64,000 bases of DNA, taken from positions 25,723,756 through 25,787,755 of the forward strand of contig JAJEKV010000006.1 of NCBI GenBank assembly GCA_021234155.1, written 5' to 3'. Position numbers and translations under genes: made by a program. The notes below the pieces were generated by a model that was not told the DNA's origin, did not search any database, and saw nothing but the letters and a program-made list of their open reading frames with translations. Source of the DNA: Isoetes taiwanensis. Its lineage: Eukaryota; Streptophyta; Lycopodiopsida; Isoetales; Isoetaceae. Below are positions 1 through 10,502 of the stretch, piece after piece (within the stretch, counting starts at the first letter, position 1; each line of letters opens with the position of its first letter).

Positions 1-645
1 GATTAGTTTCATGTATGTAGAAATGCTATTGGTATCTACATGGGGTGAGTTATTTTTAAATAAAGAAACTTAACTTCAACCTTTAAATACGTCAAACAAA
101 GTAGGTGTGCATTCTTGGCTATGATCCAATGCAAAGCTGCCATGTGGCTGCCATTCTTTTTCAAGAATAGCAAATGGCTCATCATTCTTGAGGCAACCTG
201 CCCGATCCTGGCGTTGCATCTTCATCGCTTCTTTCTTCATCACCGCCCGCCGTGGGAATAGGCTTAATTTTGTTCCGCCTTCCACATAACATGGGAGTTA
301 CATTTTAGCAAATTGTGAAGGTTAAATTAGATATTGAGCCATATTCCTTGTTATTAGTTGTTAACCACCGCTTGGAGGTGTTAAGTTGATCGAGCTTGCC
401 CACCATCGATCAAAAACATGGTTATATGGCATAACCTCCACGAATATTCTCTTTTTTGAAGAATATTCGAGTAATTACCCCAATAATCTCTGGAATATGC
501 CATAATTATGGAATATGCTATTACGATGGCTCTCTGTTCGTGTCTCCCTCTGTTTCTCGATGCCACAGATCTTCAACTCGGGTGCCACAGATCTTCAATT
601 CTGGTGCCTACTACTTACAGAAAAAAAAAATTTTAAATTGCCAAT
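1..645. other. No gene recognised
   Basis: AT-rich DNA with only short, unsupported reading frames on both strands. I see no conserved motif, RNA gene or repeat boundary here. Confidence 0.5.
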
Positions 646-1152
646 TTAAATTAGTACACTAGTTTTTATCACGATGATGAAATTGTTCGAATTATGCAAA
701 ATCATGCTCTTGATATCTGAGAACCCAATTTTACCATCTCCGTCCAAGTCCACATTCTGCACAATTCTTCTGCAATCCCAAATTTTTGCACCTTCCAAAA
801 TGACTATCCTTTCCAAAACAGATTGCAATTCCTCTACACTGATAAACCCATCGTTGTTCTTATCAAATACTCTAAACGCATCCAATAATTCCTCTTCATT
901 CTCCGATTAGCTCGTTCAAGAATAGAACACACTCAAAAGCTTCCTCAAAATTAATGCATCCATCTCCATCACTATCCAATCGTTTTCATTTTGTGAGCTC
1001 TTCATCCGACACAAATGTAACCGGGTTTGAGCATTATGAGGCCAAGATCATCCTTACGATTAGCCCATCGCAATTTCCATTAAAAGTCAGAAAAACTTTA
1101 GCAATTAAACCCTCCAAGACTACCTTGATTATGCCATCTCCTCAACTCCTGG
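646..1152 (-). pseudogene. Calmodulin-like (CML) EF-hand protein, broken
   Basis: Calmodulin-like proteins are small four-EF-hand calcium sensors. On the minus strand the frame ending at 646 carries two good calcium loops, DKNNDGFISVEE (EF3) and DLDGDGKIGFSD (EF4), with the usual helices around them. Just upstream, in a frame shifted by one base near 900, lies a third perfect loop, DSDGDGCINFEE (941-976). Further upstream in that second frame is a degenerate first loop, FNGNCDGLI (about 1058-1085). At least two in-frame stops fall between EF1 and EF2 (near 990 and 1040). The order and spacing of four loops match a plant CML of 150-200 residues. The frameshift could be a sequence error, but the extra stops and the worn EF1 argue for a pseudogene. 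No intact start codon was found. Confidence 0.75.
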
Positions 1153-1904
1153 TGAATGATGCAATAGAATGCTTGTTTGCTTGCTTGTGCATCCGATTCA
1201 CTTAACTTTTGCTTTCGGGCATGTGGTCAAGGGGTCAACCCTCCCTCTCGAAATTACAATAACCTTCTCGCCTCAGATTTATTTGCGTTAATTTCCTTGA
1301 GGGGAGGGGTTAACCTCCCTCTTAACCTTTAAACCGATTGAATGAAAATTTTTATGGCCCCTTCCATTATTTCTATTGATAAGGTTGAGACCGTCGTTGA
1401 AGTTGACATTCTTGGTAAAGGCGTCCGGCATGAGGGTTTCACCATTACCTTCGCAAAGAGTCATTAAAGAGAGAATGTTATGTGTTTCTTCTTCTTGATC
1501 TTTTTGCATTTCATTTTTTCATTTTGAGTTTATACTAGAAACCACCACCCGCTTCTTTTGGGGTATAAGAGGTTTGCGCACATTTGTTTCCCCCTGTTTC
1601 CTCTTCCCTTTTTTTTTTTTTTGTATTTTTGCGATCGAAAAAATGCTATCTATCTTATCTTTTTCTTTTTCCCTCCTTTCTTTTTTCTTTCTTCCTTTTT
1701 TTTTTTTCTTTCAGAGGGTTTGTTCCAAGATTCTTAGCCATCCCCATCCGGAAGGTCAAGATGAGCCATCGATCGACATTTTGATTCTAAATGTTTGTTT
1801 GAGTTGCTTCACACATTCACCGGAAGAAGATCATCCATAAATCTACTAATAGTCATGTTGTACTGATAATAGTCAACAGTGACCACCGAAAGTATAGGGA
1901 GATA
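1153..1904. other. No gene recognised; T-rich tracts
   Basis: Intergenic DNA. Two pyrimidine-rich runs (about 1600-1622 and 1655-1712, mostly T with C) produce low-complexity Phe/Ser/Leu frames that are not convincing proteins. Confidence 0.5.
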
Positions 1905-2046
1905 GGAGACAACAATCAAGTGGCAAGAAAAAGGAGGAAGAGTTTTGCAGTTAAATACCCTTGTTAAGATGCATGGGGAGACAACAATCAAATTGGCAAG
2001 AAAAGGGAGGAAGAGTTTTGGAGTTAAATACCCTTGTTAAAGATGC
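1905..2046. repeat. Two-copy tandem repeat, ~72 bp unit
   Basis: The stretch beginning GGAGACAACAATCAA and ending CCCTTGTTAA(A)GATGC occurs twice in a row (about 1905-1974 and 1977-2046) with a few substitutions and one-base indels. No coding potential is apparent. Confidence 0.85.
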
Positions 2047-4154
2047 TCCAAAATTAAGTTTTATAAAATAGGCCTTGAGCCATCATTGCTTACATTGAAA
2101 CAAAAATTGGAATTGAAAAATGAATTGATTTTATCATCTATGGAGACCAAAGGTCTATAGGACCCAATACAAGGATGAGGGACAACAAGCTCCCTCTGCC
2201 CAGGGATTAAAAAACCCCGACATGTTTTCAAAGGGAAAAAATCAGTGTCGACAATAAAACTCACTAAGTAATCCATCTGTATTGTACATGCCAATGTGTT
2301 AATACAAGACATTTCAAGTCGTCTGCAGAACATTTAGGATATAAGATGATAATGCCACTATTGTCGAGTGCGCGAAGAGCACATGTAGCTGATTAGGGCA
2401 TAATCAAGTCCACATATCGCGTGCTCTGATAGTCGAAAATATTGGGCAAATCTAAAGAGGCATTTATCTTCAATGGCTTTCATTTTGGCAACATTGTCAT
2501 ACCATGTTTTCATGTTCCTCGCAGGGCCATGATAGAGAGGATATCACTAGCAAAGAGAGGGACCGATGGACTCTTATGCAAGCCTTTACAAGTATGCTAC
2601 ATGCATTATCGGAGAAGGCAAGGATGTTTGGTTGATGTCGTCCTCTATAAACTCTATTGTTTAAATTTGGATTTTCGGTTTGTAAAAAAAAATTTTGTTT
2701 TTTTATAGTCAATTTTCTAAGGTTTAAAGCTTTTTGCTATCGGAAAATAAATCCAACTTCTAGAAATTAAAACCAAAATTTGGTATTATTTTATTCATAT
2801 TCCTATCAAGAGAAGGAGAATTTGTCCCTCAGCAATGGATAGATGCGTGCATCTTTGCTCATAACAAAGAAATGGGAGAGCCCGATTCTAAATTGAAGAT
2901 GTAGGAATCTTTTGACAAAAAATCCGTCATAAGCTTGGTGCTTAATTACTGAATTCTGCGGGGAATCTAAGAGGGGCATACATTGCCATGTGATGGTGGA
3001 CATTTGTTCTTCGATATAGAATTTTATCCAATCATTCTTATCCATTTTTCCTTATTTTATGCCTATTACGCATGCAACTTTGACATTATTCAATCCATCC
3101 ATTTAATTATTTTTGCCCGGAATGGCCTCTTGCTGTCGAGAATAGGCTTCGTGCCTCGCAAGAAAAAAAAATGATCTTTCATCAGTGATTTGTCTAGCGC
3201 CAAGTTCAGATTTAGCAATTAACATGAATGCAAATTAGAATGCCCATGACTTTTTTTTATATCGGAGTCATGAAAAACCGCCTCTTTGTTTGTTTGTGTA
3301 AAATATTTATTTTCTCAAAATAAATACCCTTGGCAAGAAGGCAAAGATTTGATTCCCAGGCTTACAACCTAGACTTTCATTTTAGTGTATCCGGATTTTT
3401 GTTGGAATTTATAAAGGGATGGGAATCGGGCTTTACTTGCGAATTGAATCTTAGGCTTCAAATTATAATTTTAAACTTTGATGTTGTTGAAGCATTCTAT
3501 TTAGATGGAGGCATATTAATGGCGATTTGGTAATGTTCAAGTCACGGAGACATCATTCTATTGAGAAGGCAATTACAAAGGCATTGTGGTCTCTGGCCCG
3601 AAGTCCGGTCTAAATAATAATTACATGTTATTTTAACATGCAATACCATTATGTGCACATAATGTTGGTAGTGCATGTTGTGCAATAACGTTGGTCATAT
3701 GTTATTTTTTCATTCACTTATTTAAATATCCCGATTTTAGATTCTATCTAAGTTTGAGAACCGTCTTAAATAGAACATAGACGTAAACTGCGGATGTGCA
3801 ATTTAAAGGCAATTTATTTAGAAGATATGCTTTATTGCAATTCGGTATTTTATGCCAAGATCTTTTTATTCCAGGTACAAAAGACTCTTTTAGGTGTTTA
3901 CGCCAATCGCTATGTAAAAGCAAGAGTCATCACTAGGATCACGAGATGTATGCAATATCTGATGGTTAAAAAGTTGAGAACCCAATTCGTCAATTTGAAA
4001 CTATCCCGGATAACGGGGTTGCTGCAATAAGAAGTATTGTTTCATGATTTATTTTTTACATTGTGCTTTTAGGAATCGGCGATAGATGACAACATCTTAA
4101 ATAACCGCTTAATTTTTACGGCGATAACCGCTCTAGCATTTTATATGCGATTGG
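2047..4154. other. No gene recognised
   Basis: About 2.1 kb of AT-rich DNA with short frames in all phases, none carrying a family motif. It ends where the truncated 5' LTR of gypsy element 1 begins. Confidence 0.5.
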
Positions 4155-4488
4155 TGTTAGGGTGGTCACACATAGCCACCACTCACCCTCCCACACTCCA
4201 CCACTATTGGGATGGTATAGAAAACAAGATTATCACAGGTATGTGATATGATATTACGCACATGCCGTCACGGGATTTGCAGCATTATGCATTATGGGCA
4301 TTATCATCACCGGTAAGATGTTCATCTAAGGAGAAGAGAACGAGAGACGGTATTGAGAGAGAGCATTTTGCTTGATCTAGCTATGGACATGATGAATCTT
4401 GTATTGTGCATTGCCTTGATCCGATAGATTGAGCTTGATTGTGGGTTTTTCATCCTTCTTGCAAGGTTAGAGTTCCTCGGCTCTAACA
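4155..4488 (+). repeat. 5' LTR of gypsy element 1, 5'-truncated
   Basis: Aligns with the last ~320 bp of the 3' LTR: both run from 'GGGTGGTCAC' through 'GCATTTTGCTTGATCTAGC' to 'GGCTCTAACA'. Similarity stops abruptly upstream of 4155, whereas the 3' copy continues ~105 bp further out to its TG start. I could not recognise a standard primer-binding site just after 4488. Confidence 0.8.
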
Positions 4489-4920
4489 ATTTGTTACCCA
4501 CCTTGCTTTCGATGGACCATTGATCGCAAGAATTTCCATTGAAAAAGGAGTTGTTACCATTGGTAATGGTGATGGCGCTGGGTAAAGAACGACACCATTG
4601 TGAAAGGAGCAGATTTTGGCCGAATTGATTTGTGGAGTAAAATTTGACAAGGGAGCATAGTTTTGTGCCCAAGAGAAGTAAGAAGGAGATCCCACTAAGC
4701 TCTCTATCAAGAAGGGGACCCGTGAGTCAATCTTTGGGCTCAAAATTGCATCAAGATTCAATTTCGTTTTCAGATTTGGGAGCAGATCTGGGTCTAATTC
4801 TGGATCCAGGAGGGTTTGATTCCATTTACCCGATCTATAAGATAATCCAATTTTCGTTTTTCAAATTGAAGGAGATTCAATTTCGTTTTCCAATTTCAAG
4901 AAACCCAAGAAGAGAAAGAG

Positions 4921-5890
4921 ATGGCTTGTATTACCACCTATGGTATGGGGTTTTCAAACAATGGGATTCCAAAGTTTGATGATCCGGTAGATCGATCCTT
5001 TGAAGCCATATTGTGAAGTTTGAGAGGTATTGCCAAGAATGTAAGTTACCAGCCGGGTGATTATTTGCTTTGGTTTCATAGTTCTTTGCAAGATTTTAGT
5101 GGAGGAATGGGCACAAACTCAGCCCGGATACCATGACATATGAGGAATTAAAGGAAGCTTTCATTGCTAATTATCAAGAAGTTCATAGGTGAACCAATTT
5201 CACACAAAAGGAAGATGAATCAATTAGAGAGTATAATCGAGGTATATTGGCGGTTCTCAAAGCCGTGGTTCATTGGAAGATTGCACGAGTGATGAAATGG
5301 ATATTTAATGGTATGTGAAGGGGCTGAACGAGGCTATTGCTCATAAGGTGAAGGCCAAACAAACAACAACCTTACTAGAGGCAATAAAAGTATGCACTCA
5401 AGGCTCAAGATAAGTTGGGATACATTCATGAGGTTGCTGCTCCGCAGCATAAAAATGCAGGAGGATATTGCAGCCAAGATTTCTAAACTTACAATTGGTG
5501 AGAAGCCAAGGGAGGTGCAGTTTATTACTTGTGAGTATTGTGGGTCTATTGGACATTCCGAGAACTACATGTAGATTGCTGAAATTCTGCTCAAGATGCC
5601 AAATCAAAGGTCATAATGATCAAGAATGTAGGGAGAAGAGATTCTTTGAGAGGGCCAATCCGTTCTTTGTTATGCAACAAGCACCATCTATTCCTATTCA
5701 ACCAATGCAAAGCAAAGACTATCATACCACAAGTTCCAATGATGCCACAAGCTCCAATTGCCCAACAAGTTCCAATGGGTTCCACACCAATAGATGGTTT
5801 AGCCAAAACAGGGATGGTATCCAAGTAAGGCTCATTTATATTGCAAGTTATGTGATAAGTTCAAGCATGATGAGACTACTTGTTGGAAAA
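4921..5890 (+). pseudogene. gag of gypsy element 1, three zinc knuckles
   Basis: Gag packages element RNA into particles. An ATG at 4921 opens 'MACITTYGMGF', and the frame breaks after about 30 codons. Downstream fragments carry three CCHC-type knuckles: CEYCGSIGHSENYM near 5530 (final Cys lost), CSRCQIKGHNDQEC near 5590-5635 (intact) and CKLCDKFKHDETTC near 5842-5885 (intact). These lie in different frames, so at least two frameshifts separate them, and several stops interrupt the N-terminal half. The knuckles fix the identity; the capsid part is not recognisable by eye. Confidence 0.7.
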
Positions 5891-5942
5891 AATCCATGGG
5901 AAACCGTAATGGGCAACCAACAAGTATCCACCAAAGCGCTAA

Positions 5943-6959
5943 GTGTTTGAATCAGTACCTCTCATTCAAGATGCAAAGTACATTGATAATCCTCAAGTTA
6001 AGGCTCTTATTAAGGACATTAAGAAGCAAGACAAGGCAAAATCAGTAGTAAATTGTGGATTTGTTGAGGTGGAGAATGACCCATTTCAGCAAGAAGAAGA
6101 GATTGGAGAAGTAAATGCAGTTACAAGATCACAAAAGGTGGTGCAAGAACCAAGAGTAGTGCCAATTGCGGAGAAGACTAAGACCTCTTTTCCAAAAGCT
6201 TTGAAGGTATCAGCACCTAAGAAGGTGCAATTCAATGTGCTGCCCACAGAACAGTTTCAGTCCATAGAAGAAAATCAGCCCATAGTGATGCCTCCTATAG
6301 TGGAGGAGGAAGTTCAAAATGAAGATGATGTGATCAGCCAAGTTTTGGCCACTAAAGTTACACTTACTCTTGAGCAATTGATGCATTATTCTCCAAATTT
6401 GTTGCAAGAGTTAGGGGGAAGAACAAAATCAGAAATTTCAGTCCAACAAATCATCTCAAATGATACCAATAAGAGTAGAATACAGCCACCAGCCCGGCAA
6501 TCCAAGGATCCTTCATCACATTCACCACAGTCACCACATTCATTACTGTCATCACATTCACCACATTCATCACTGTCACCACATTCACCACAGTCACCAC
6601 ATTCATCACTGTCATCACATCCACCACATTCATCACTGTCACCACATTCACCACATTCGTCATTGTCACCACACTCACCACATTCATTGCAGTCACCACA
6701 TTCAATCAAGAACATTAATATTTCTCAAGGAAATCAAGAAGAATTGGTTACTATTGGAGGCGATCTTACTCAAGAGGAGGAACGTGATTTGATATCTTTG
6801 TTAAAAGAATTGAGGGATGTTTTGGCAAGAAATTACAAAGAATTGAAAGGCATTCCACCGAGGTTTGTGGTTCATACCATTGATTTGAAACAAGGATCAA
6901 AACCACCAACAAGCTCAAAGGAGAATGAGTCCAACCATAGAGGAGCAAGTAAAGGTTGA
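5943..6959 (+). CDS. Gypsy element 1 polyprotein segment (gag/protease linker to RT start)
   Basis: The longest open frame of the element, 338 codons. Its N-terminal ~150 residues are acidic linker. Residues about 190-255 are an unusual Ser-Pro-His repeat encoded by a DNA minisatellite. The last ~60 residues read 'ERDLISLLKELRDVLA' and 'HTIDLKQGSKPP', the conserved lead-in to a Ty3/gypsy reverse transcriptase. The true protein would continue into RT, but a frameshift near 6910 ends this frame. I see no DSG or DTG protease signature in it, so the protease is missing, diverged or in a neighbouring frame. The 5943 boundary is only where the frame opens; it is not a translation start I can support. 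Confidence 0.6.
   Translation: MFESVPLIQDAKYIDNPQVKALIKDIKKQDKAKSVVNCGFVEVENDPFQQEEEIGEVNAVTRSQKVVQEPRVVPIAEKTKTSFPKALKVSAPKKVQFNVLPTEQFQSIEENQPIVMPPIVEEEVQNEDDVISQVLATKVTLTLEQLMHYSPNLLQELGGRTKSEISVQQIISNDTNKSRIQPPARQSKDPSSHSPQSPHSLLSSHSPHSSLSPHSPQSPHSSLSSHPPHSSLSPHSPHSSLSPHSPHSLQSPHSIKNINISQGNQEELVTIGGDLTQEEERDLISLLKELRDVLARNYKELKGIPPRFVVHTIDLKQGSKPPTSSKENESNHRGASKG
6511..6708 (+). repeat. Minisatellite TCACCACATTCA / TCACTGTCACCA inside the polyprotein
   Basis: About 200 bp built from 6-bp units (TCACCA, CATTCA, TCACTG, TCATCA) in 12-24 bp higher-order groups. In the element's frame it encodes repeats of Ser-Pro-His-Ser. Because the unit length is a multiple of three, the other frames and the antisense strand also stay open and give spurious His-rich and Cys-rich peptides. 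Confidence 0.9.
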
Positions 6960-8256
6960 AGTCATGAAGCTTTTGGAGGCAGGATTTATTGTACCGATTG
7001 CAAATTCAACATTGGATCAGTTCTATTGTACCGTTGAGAAAGCCAAATAACTCAATCCGAAAGTATGCATTGATTACGGGGATCTCAACAAAGCTACCAA
7101 AAGAGATCATTTTCTTACACCATTCATAGACACCTTGTTGGATATTGTTGTAGGAAATCAGGCCTATTCTTTCTTGGATAGTTACTCGGGGATATAATCA
7201 GATCCAAATCTATCCACCACATCAAGCAATGACGGCTTTCAGGAACACCTTTTGGCATTTATGCTTATAAGGTATTACCTTTGGCCTTACAAATGCTCCA
7301 GCCACATTTCAGCGACTATGACATATGCTTTTCATGACATTTTGGACTGTTTGAGAGTCTTTATAGATGACCTAACAGTGTTTTCGAATCCAAGAAGGGA
7401 TCACTTGGATCATCTGGAAAAGTTCTTGAAAGATGCCGATTATATGGCATAAGTTTGAATCCTGCTAAGTGTATTTTCTTCACTAGAGGAGGAAAAAGTA
7501 TTGGGCAACTATGTTTTGAACATGGATTACAAGTGGATCATGGTAAGATTGCAGCCTTGGAGAAGGTGAAACCACCTACTTGTGGATTGTATGAAGCAAG
7601 GGCAGAATTTTAGATGGAAGGAGGGCGCTCAAGAAGCATTTGAATGGTGCCTTGGACAATTGAAAGAGAGAACTTTGCTGATTCCTCCAGAATGAGTGAG
7701 CCATTTCATTTATTCTTCTACGTTTGGGAGCAAGCTTTGGCTGTCACACTATGTCGGAAAAATCAGCAAAAAGCATTATGATGTGAATTACTATGCTAGC
7801 GGGTTGTTAACTCCACAAGAGCAGAAATGGACTCATATGGAGCATCTTGGGTTGGCATTGAAGTGGGCCTTGAATAAATTTAGACATTATCTTCTTCCTT
7901 CACAATGGAATTCCGCAAATGTACAATATGTTTACATTCATATGGATGTGAACCCATTGCCATGCATTTACAATAAGACTGTCCAAGATCCTAAGTTTAC
8001 AAGATGGGCTCTTATCATACAAGAATTTGAGTTGATGTATGTTAAGATGGCTCAAGGAGCTCATAATCCAAGTGCCTATTTGAATAATGGTGCTGAAATA
8101 GAAGAGGAAACAGACCAACAAGTAGCATTTCAGGATAATGGAGTATTACAAGGGTTCATTGAGATCGTGGATTTTGGTATGCCAATATATATACGTGTAT
8201 TTACAAGATCAGACTTATCCTTCATCATTTTCAAAGCAACAAAAGCATGCTCTTAG
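6760..8256 (+). pseudogene. Reverse transcriptase and RNase H of gypsy element 1
   Basis: RT copies element RNA into DNA; RNase H removes the RNA strand. Visible blocks in order: 'IEEQVKVEVMKLLEAGFIVP' (about 6940-7000), 'VCIDYGDLNKATKRDHF' (about 7060-7115), 'FLDSYSG' (7172-7192) and the catalytic block 'VFIDDLTVFS' (about 7357-7386), an FxDD variant that keeps both aspartates. RNase H and its connection follow, with 'YYASGLLTPQEQKWTHMEHL' near 7790-7850. At least five frameshifts or stops separate the blocks, including one after 'EKAK' and one after 'DADYMA'. The second half (7696-8256) is open for 186 codons. Confidence 0.8.
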
Positions 8257-8339
8257 AGTACAAGCGGCCGGGTTATGTGGTGCATGAGGTTATTCTTTAT
8301 GGAAGGTCTCTTATTAAGGTGTGTTCTTGGTCAAAACTC

Positions 8340-9430
8340 ATGATTTGTTGCAGCAAGCACATGATTGTCGAGGGGCATTTTGCGGCCGAACCACAGCTAG
8401 GAAGATCCTTCATTGGGGATATTATTGGCCAACTCTTTACAAGGATCGAGAGACTTTGTTAGCAAATGTGAGAAGTGTCAAAGGCACAAGCGGTTAACCG
8501 AGCCATAATAATATGCCATTCCATCCTATTTTGGCGTTGGTCCATTTCATATGTGGGGATTGGATTACATTGGGCCTATCAATCCTCCATCTTCCAAAGG
8601 GCATAAAGTATATCTTGGCAGCCACATGTATGTTTACAAAGTGGGTAGAAACAATTCCAGAAAAGCATGCTTTCTGAAAAATACCACGGTAAACTTTCTT
8701 TATCATAATTTGATTTCTCGGTTTGGTGTTCCAACCATTCTTTTGTCACGATCGGGGAACTCATTTCATGGGGAAAATAGTAGCTCCGCCAAACGAAAAA
8801 GATTGGTGTTCAACATGTGCAAGCTTACGCTTATTATCCACAGGAAATGGGCAAAGCGGAGTCCACTAACAAAATTCTGAAAGCTATCTTGGCCAAAACA
8901 AAAAAGGATAATAAAAGAAATTGGCATGAAGCCTGACAGTGCCTTATGGAGTTTCAGGTGTACTTACAAGTTGGCTACGAGGATTTACACCATTTGAATT
9001 GGTTTATGGAGTGCGGGATGATGCCTATTCATTTGGACATTCCTTTGTGTTCATTTGTGGAGCTACCTTATTATGAGAATTTAGGAGAAGTTCCAACTCC
9101 AAATCAAGTGCATAATAGGATGGATGATTTACTACAATTGGAAGAGATGAGACAAGAAGCAACAAACTTCAATATGAGGCATAAACAAAAGTAAAGCTTA
9201 TCAAAGACAAGTTCACAGGTTGTCAATCCATTTGAGGAAGGGCAATTGGTGTTGTGCAGGACCACTAAGCGAAGATCTACCTAAATTTCAAAGCCCATGG
9301 GAAGGCCCATTTTAATTGATAAAGAGGTACCGGGTGGGGCTTTCTACTTGATGACTCCGGAAGGGGAATTGTTGCCTAATCCCGAAATGGCAAGGATCTC
9401 AGGCCCTATTTTGAAAGAGGTGCGTTTCTA
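8340..9430 (+). pseudogene. Integrase of gypsy element 1
   Basis: Integrase joins the DNA copy to the chromosome. The zinc-binding region is recognisable: 'KILHWGYYWPTLYKD' followed by 'KCEKCQRHK', which keeps CxxC (about 8452-8490). The core begins 'MWGLDYIGPI' at 8551 with the first catalytic Asp. At the second site the sequence is 'LLSRSGNSF', so the expected Asp is Arg. The C-terminal part ends near 'PWEGP' and 'GGAFYLMTPEGELLPNPE' (about 9295-9390), the usual end of Tat/Athila-type integrases. Several frameshifts occur. No chromodomain follows. Confidence 0.75.
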
Positions 9431-9707
9431 AGGGATTCAGCTTTGGCATAGCTCAATTCTGAGAAATTTGTGGAGAACTTTTTGGGTTACAGCAGGTCGT
9501 TTCTGTAAAAGCAGATGGTGACAGTTTCATAGTACACAATCTATCCTACATTAATGGATGTGTTTAGCGATCTGAATCCAACGAGCTATCGTGTAGGTCA
9601 AGCGGAGTCCGGAACTCAAGATATCAGCTTTTGCCCGCGATTCTGAGAGGCTCTCATCGTCACCGGTCATTTTGGACCAGTTTTGTTTGTATTAGTCATT
9701 TGGATTT

Positions 9708-9715
9708 GAGGAGGG
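9708..9715 (+). promoter_or_regulatory. Polypurine tract of gypsy element 1
   Basis: GAGGAGGG lies directly against the TG that opens the 3' LTR at 9716, the position where plus-strand DNA synthesis is primed. This fixes the LTR start. Confidence 0.7.
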
Positions 9716-10142
9716 TGTAAATGTGTCATTTGGGGACATGTCCCAAGGACCATATCAGTATATTTTGTTGTGGGTTCTCCGCCACCTGAGTGGCACATTT
9801 TCCCCACCGTGGTCGCCATTGTTGGGGTGGTCACCACACTCGCCACCACTCACCACACTTACCACTATTGAGATGGTATAGAAAACAGTATACCATATGT
9901 GGAGTGATATATGCACATGCACGCGTGCAGGATATTTGCACGTATGCATTATAGAGCCATTATCATCACTGTGTTATCTAAGCAGAGAAGAGAGAATGGG
10001 CGATGTGTTGAGAGAGAGCATTTTGCTTGATCTAGCTATGGACATGATGAATCTTTGTGTTGTGCATTGCCTTGATCCGATAGATTGAGCTTGGATTGTG
10101 GGTTTTCATCCTTCTTGCAAGGTTAGAGTTCTGGCTCTAACA
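9716..10142 (+). repeat. 3' LTR of gypsy element 1
   Basis: A 427 bp repeat starting TGTAAATGTG after the polypurine tract and ending GGCTCTAACA. Its last ~320 bp match 4155-4488 with scattered substitutions and small indels, so the insertion is not recent. Confidence 0.8.
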
Positions 10143-10502
10143 AGTGGAATCCTAAAGGATGCTTTGGGTAGGGCTCTCATCCTAGAATATAAGGATAGGC
10201 CATCTATGCTTTACATTTGCAACTTAGGCAAGGAGCTTATTTTTGGGGTTGTCTGCAGATGGTTTCAAAGCGACAGGTGTTTAATGTATAGAGCAATTTG
10301 GAATTATTTCAATTTGTGGTGCAATTATATACAAAAAGATTGCCATGAGATAAAACTATATACTTTATCAGACCAAGATGTTTATATGCAAGTCTTTTTG
10401 AGTAAGTGGCGGCGATTGCCGTAAATCAATGCCAAAATTTACGGATGTCGGCAACTAAGAATCGAGGATCGATAGAAAGAAAGTGGACTTCTAAGCCCTA
10501 TG
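10143..10502. other. Spacer between gypsy elements 1 and 2
   Basis: About 360 bp without a family match. One frame (to 10424) is open, but composition and content give no support for a real protein. Confidence 0.4.

Larger units (their letters stand above)
4155..10142 (+). mobile_element. Gypsy element 1 (Tat/Athila-like Ty3 retrotransposon), decayed
   Basis: A 6.0 kb LTR retrotransposon on the plus strand. Two related LTRs (4155-4488 and 9716-10142) enclose gag with three zinc knuckles (4921-5890), a protease/linker frame with a Ser-Pro-His repeat (5943-6959), RT and RNase H (about 6760-8250) and integrase (about 8340-9430). Order gag-PR-RT-RH-IN is Ty3/gypsy. The RT block 'DYGDLNKATKRDHF' with 'FLDSYSG' resembles the Tat/Athila side of the superfamily. 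No chromodomain is seen after integrase. Every domain has stops or frameshifts, so it is not autonomous now. The 5' LTR lacks about 100 bp at its outer end compared with the 3' LTR, so no target duplication can be expected on that side. Confidence 0.85.

Noticed and set aside
1574-1840. Phe/Ser/Leu-rich frame resembling membrane segments
   Set aside because: Produced by T/C homopolymer runs; no conserved protein signal.
6386-6715. Antisense Cys-rich frame ('CGECGDSDECG' repeats) that looks like a small metal-binding protein
   Set aside because: It is the reverse strand of the Ser-Pro-His minisatellite; the repeat unit length keeps every frame open.
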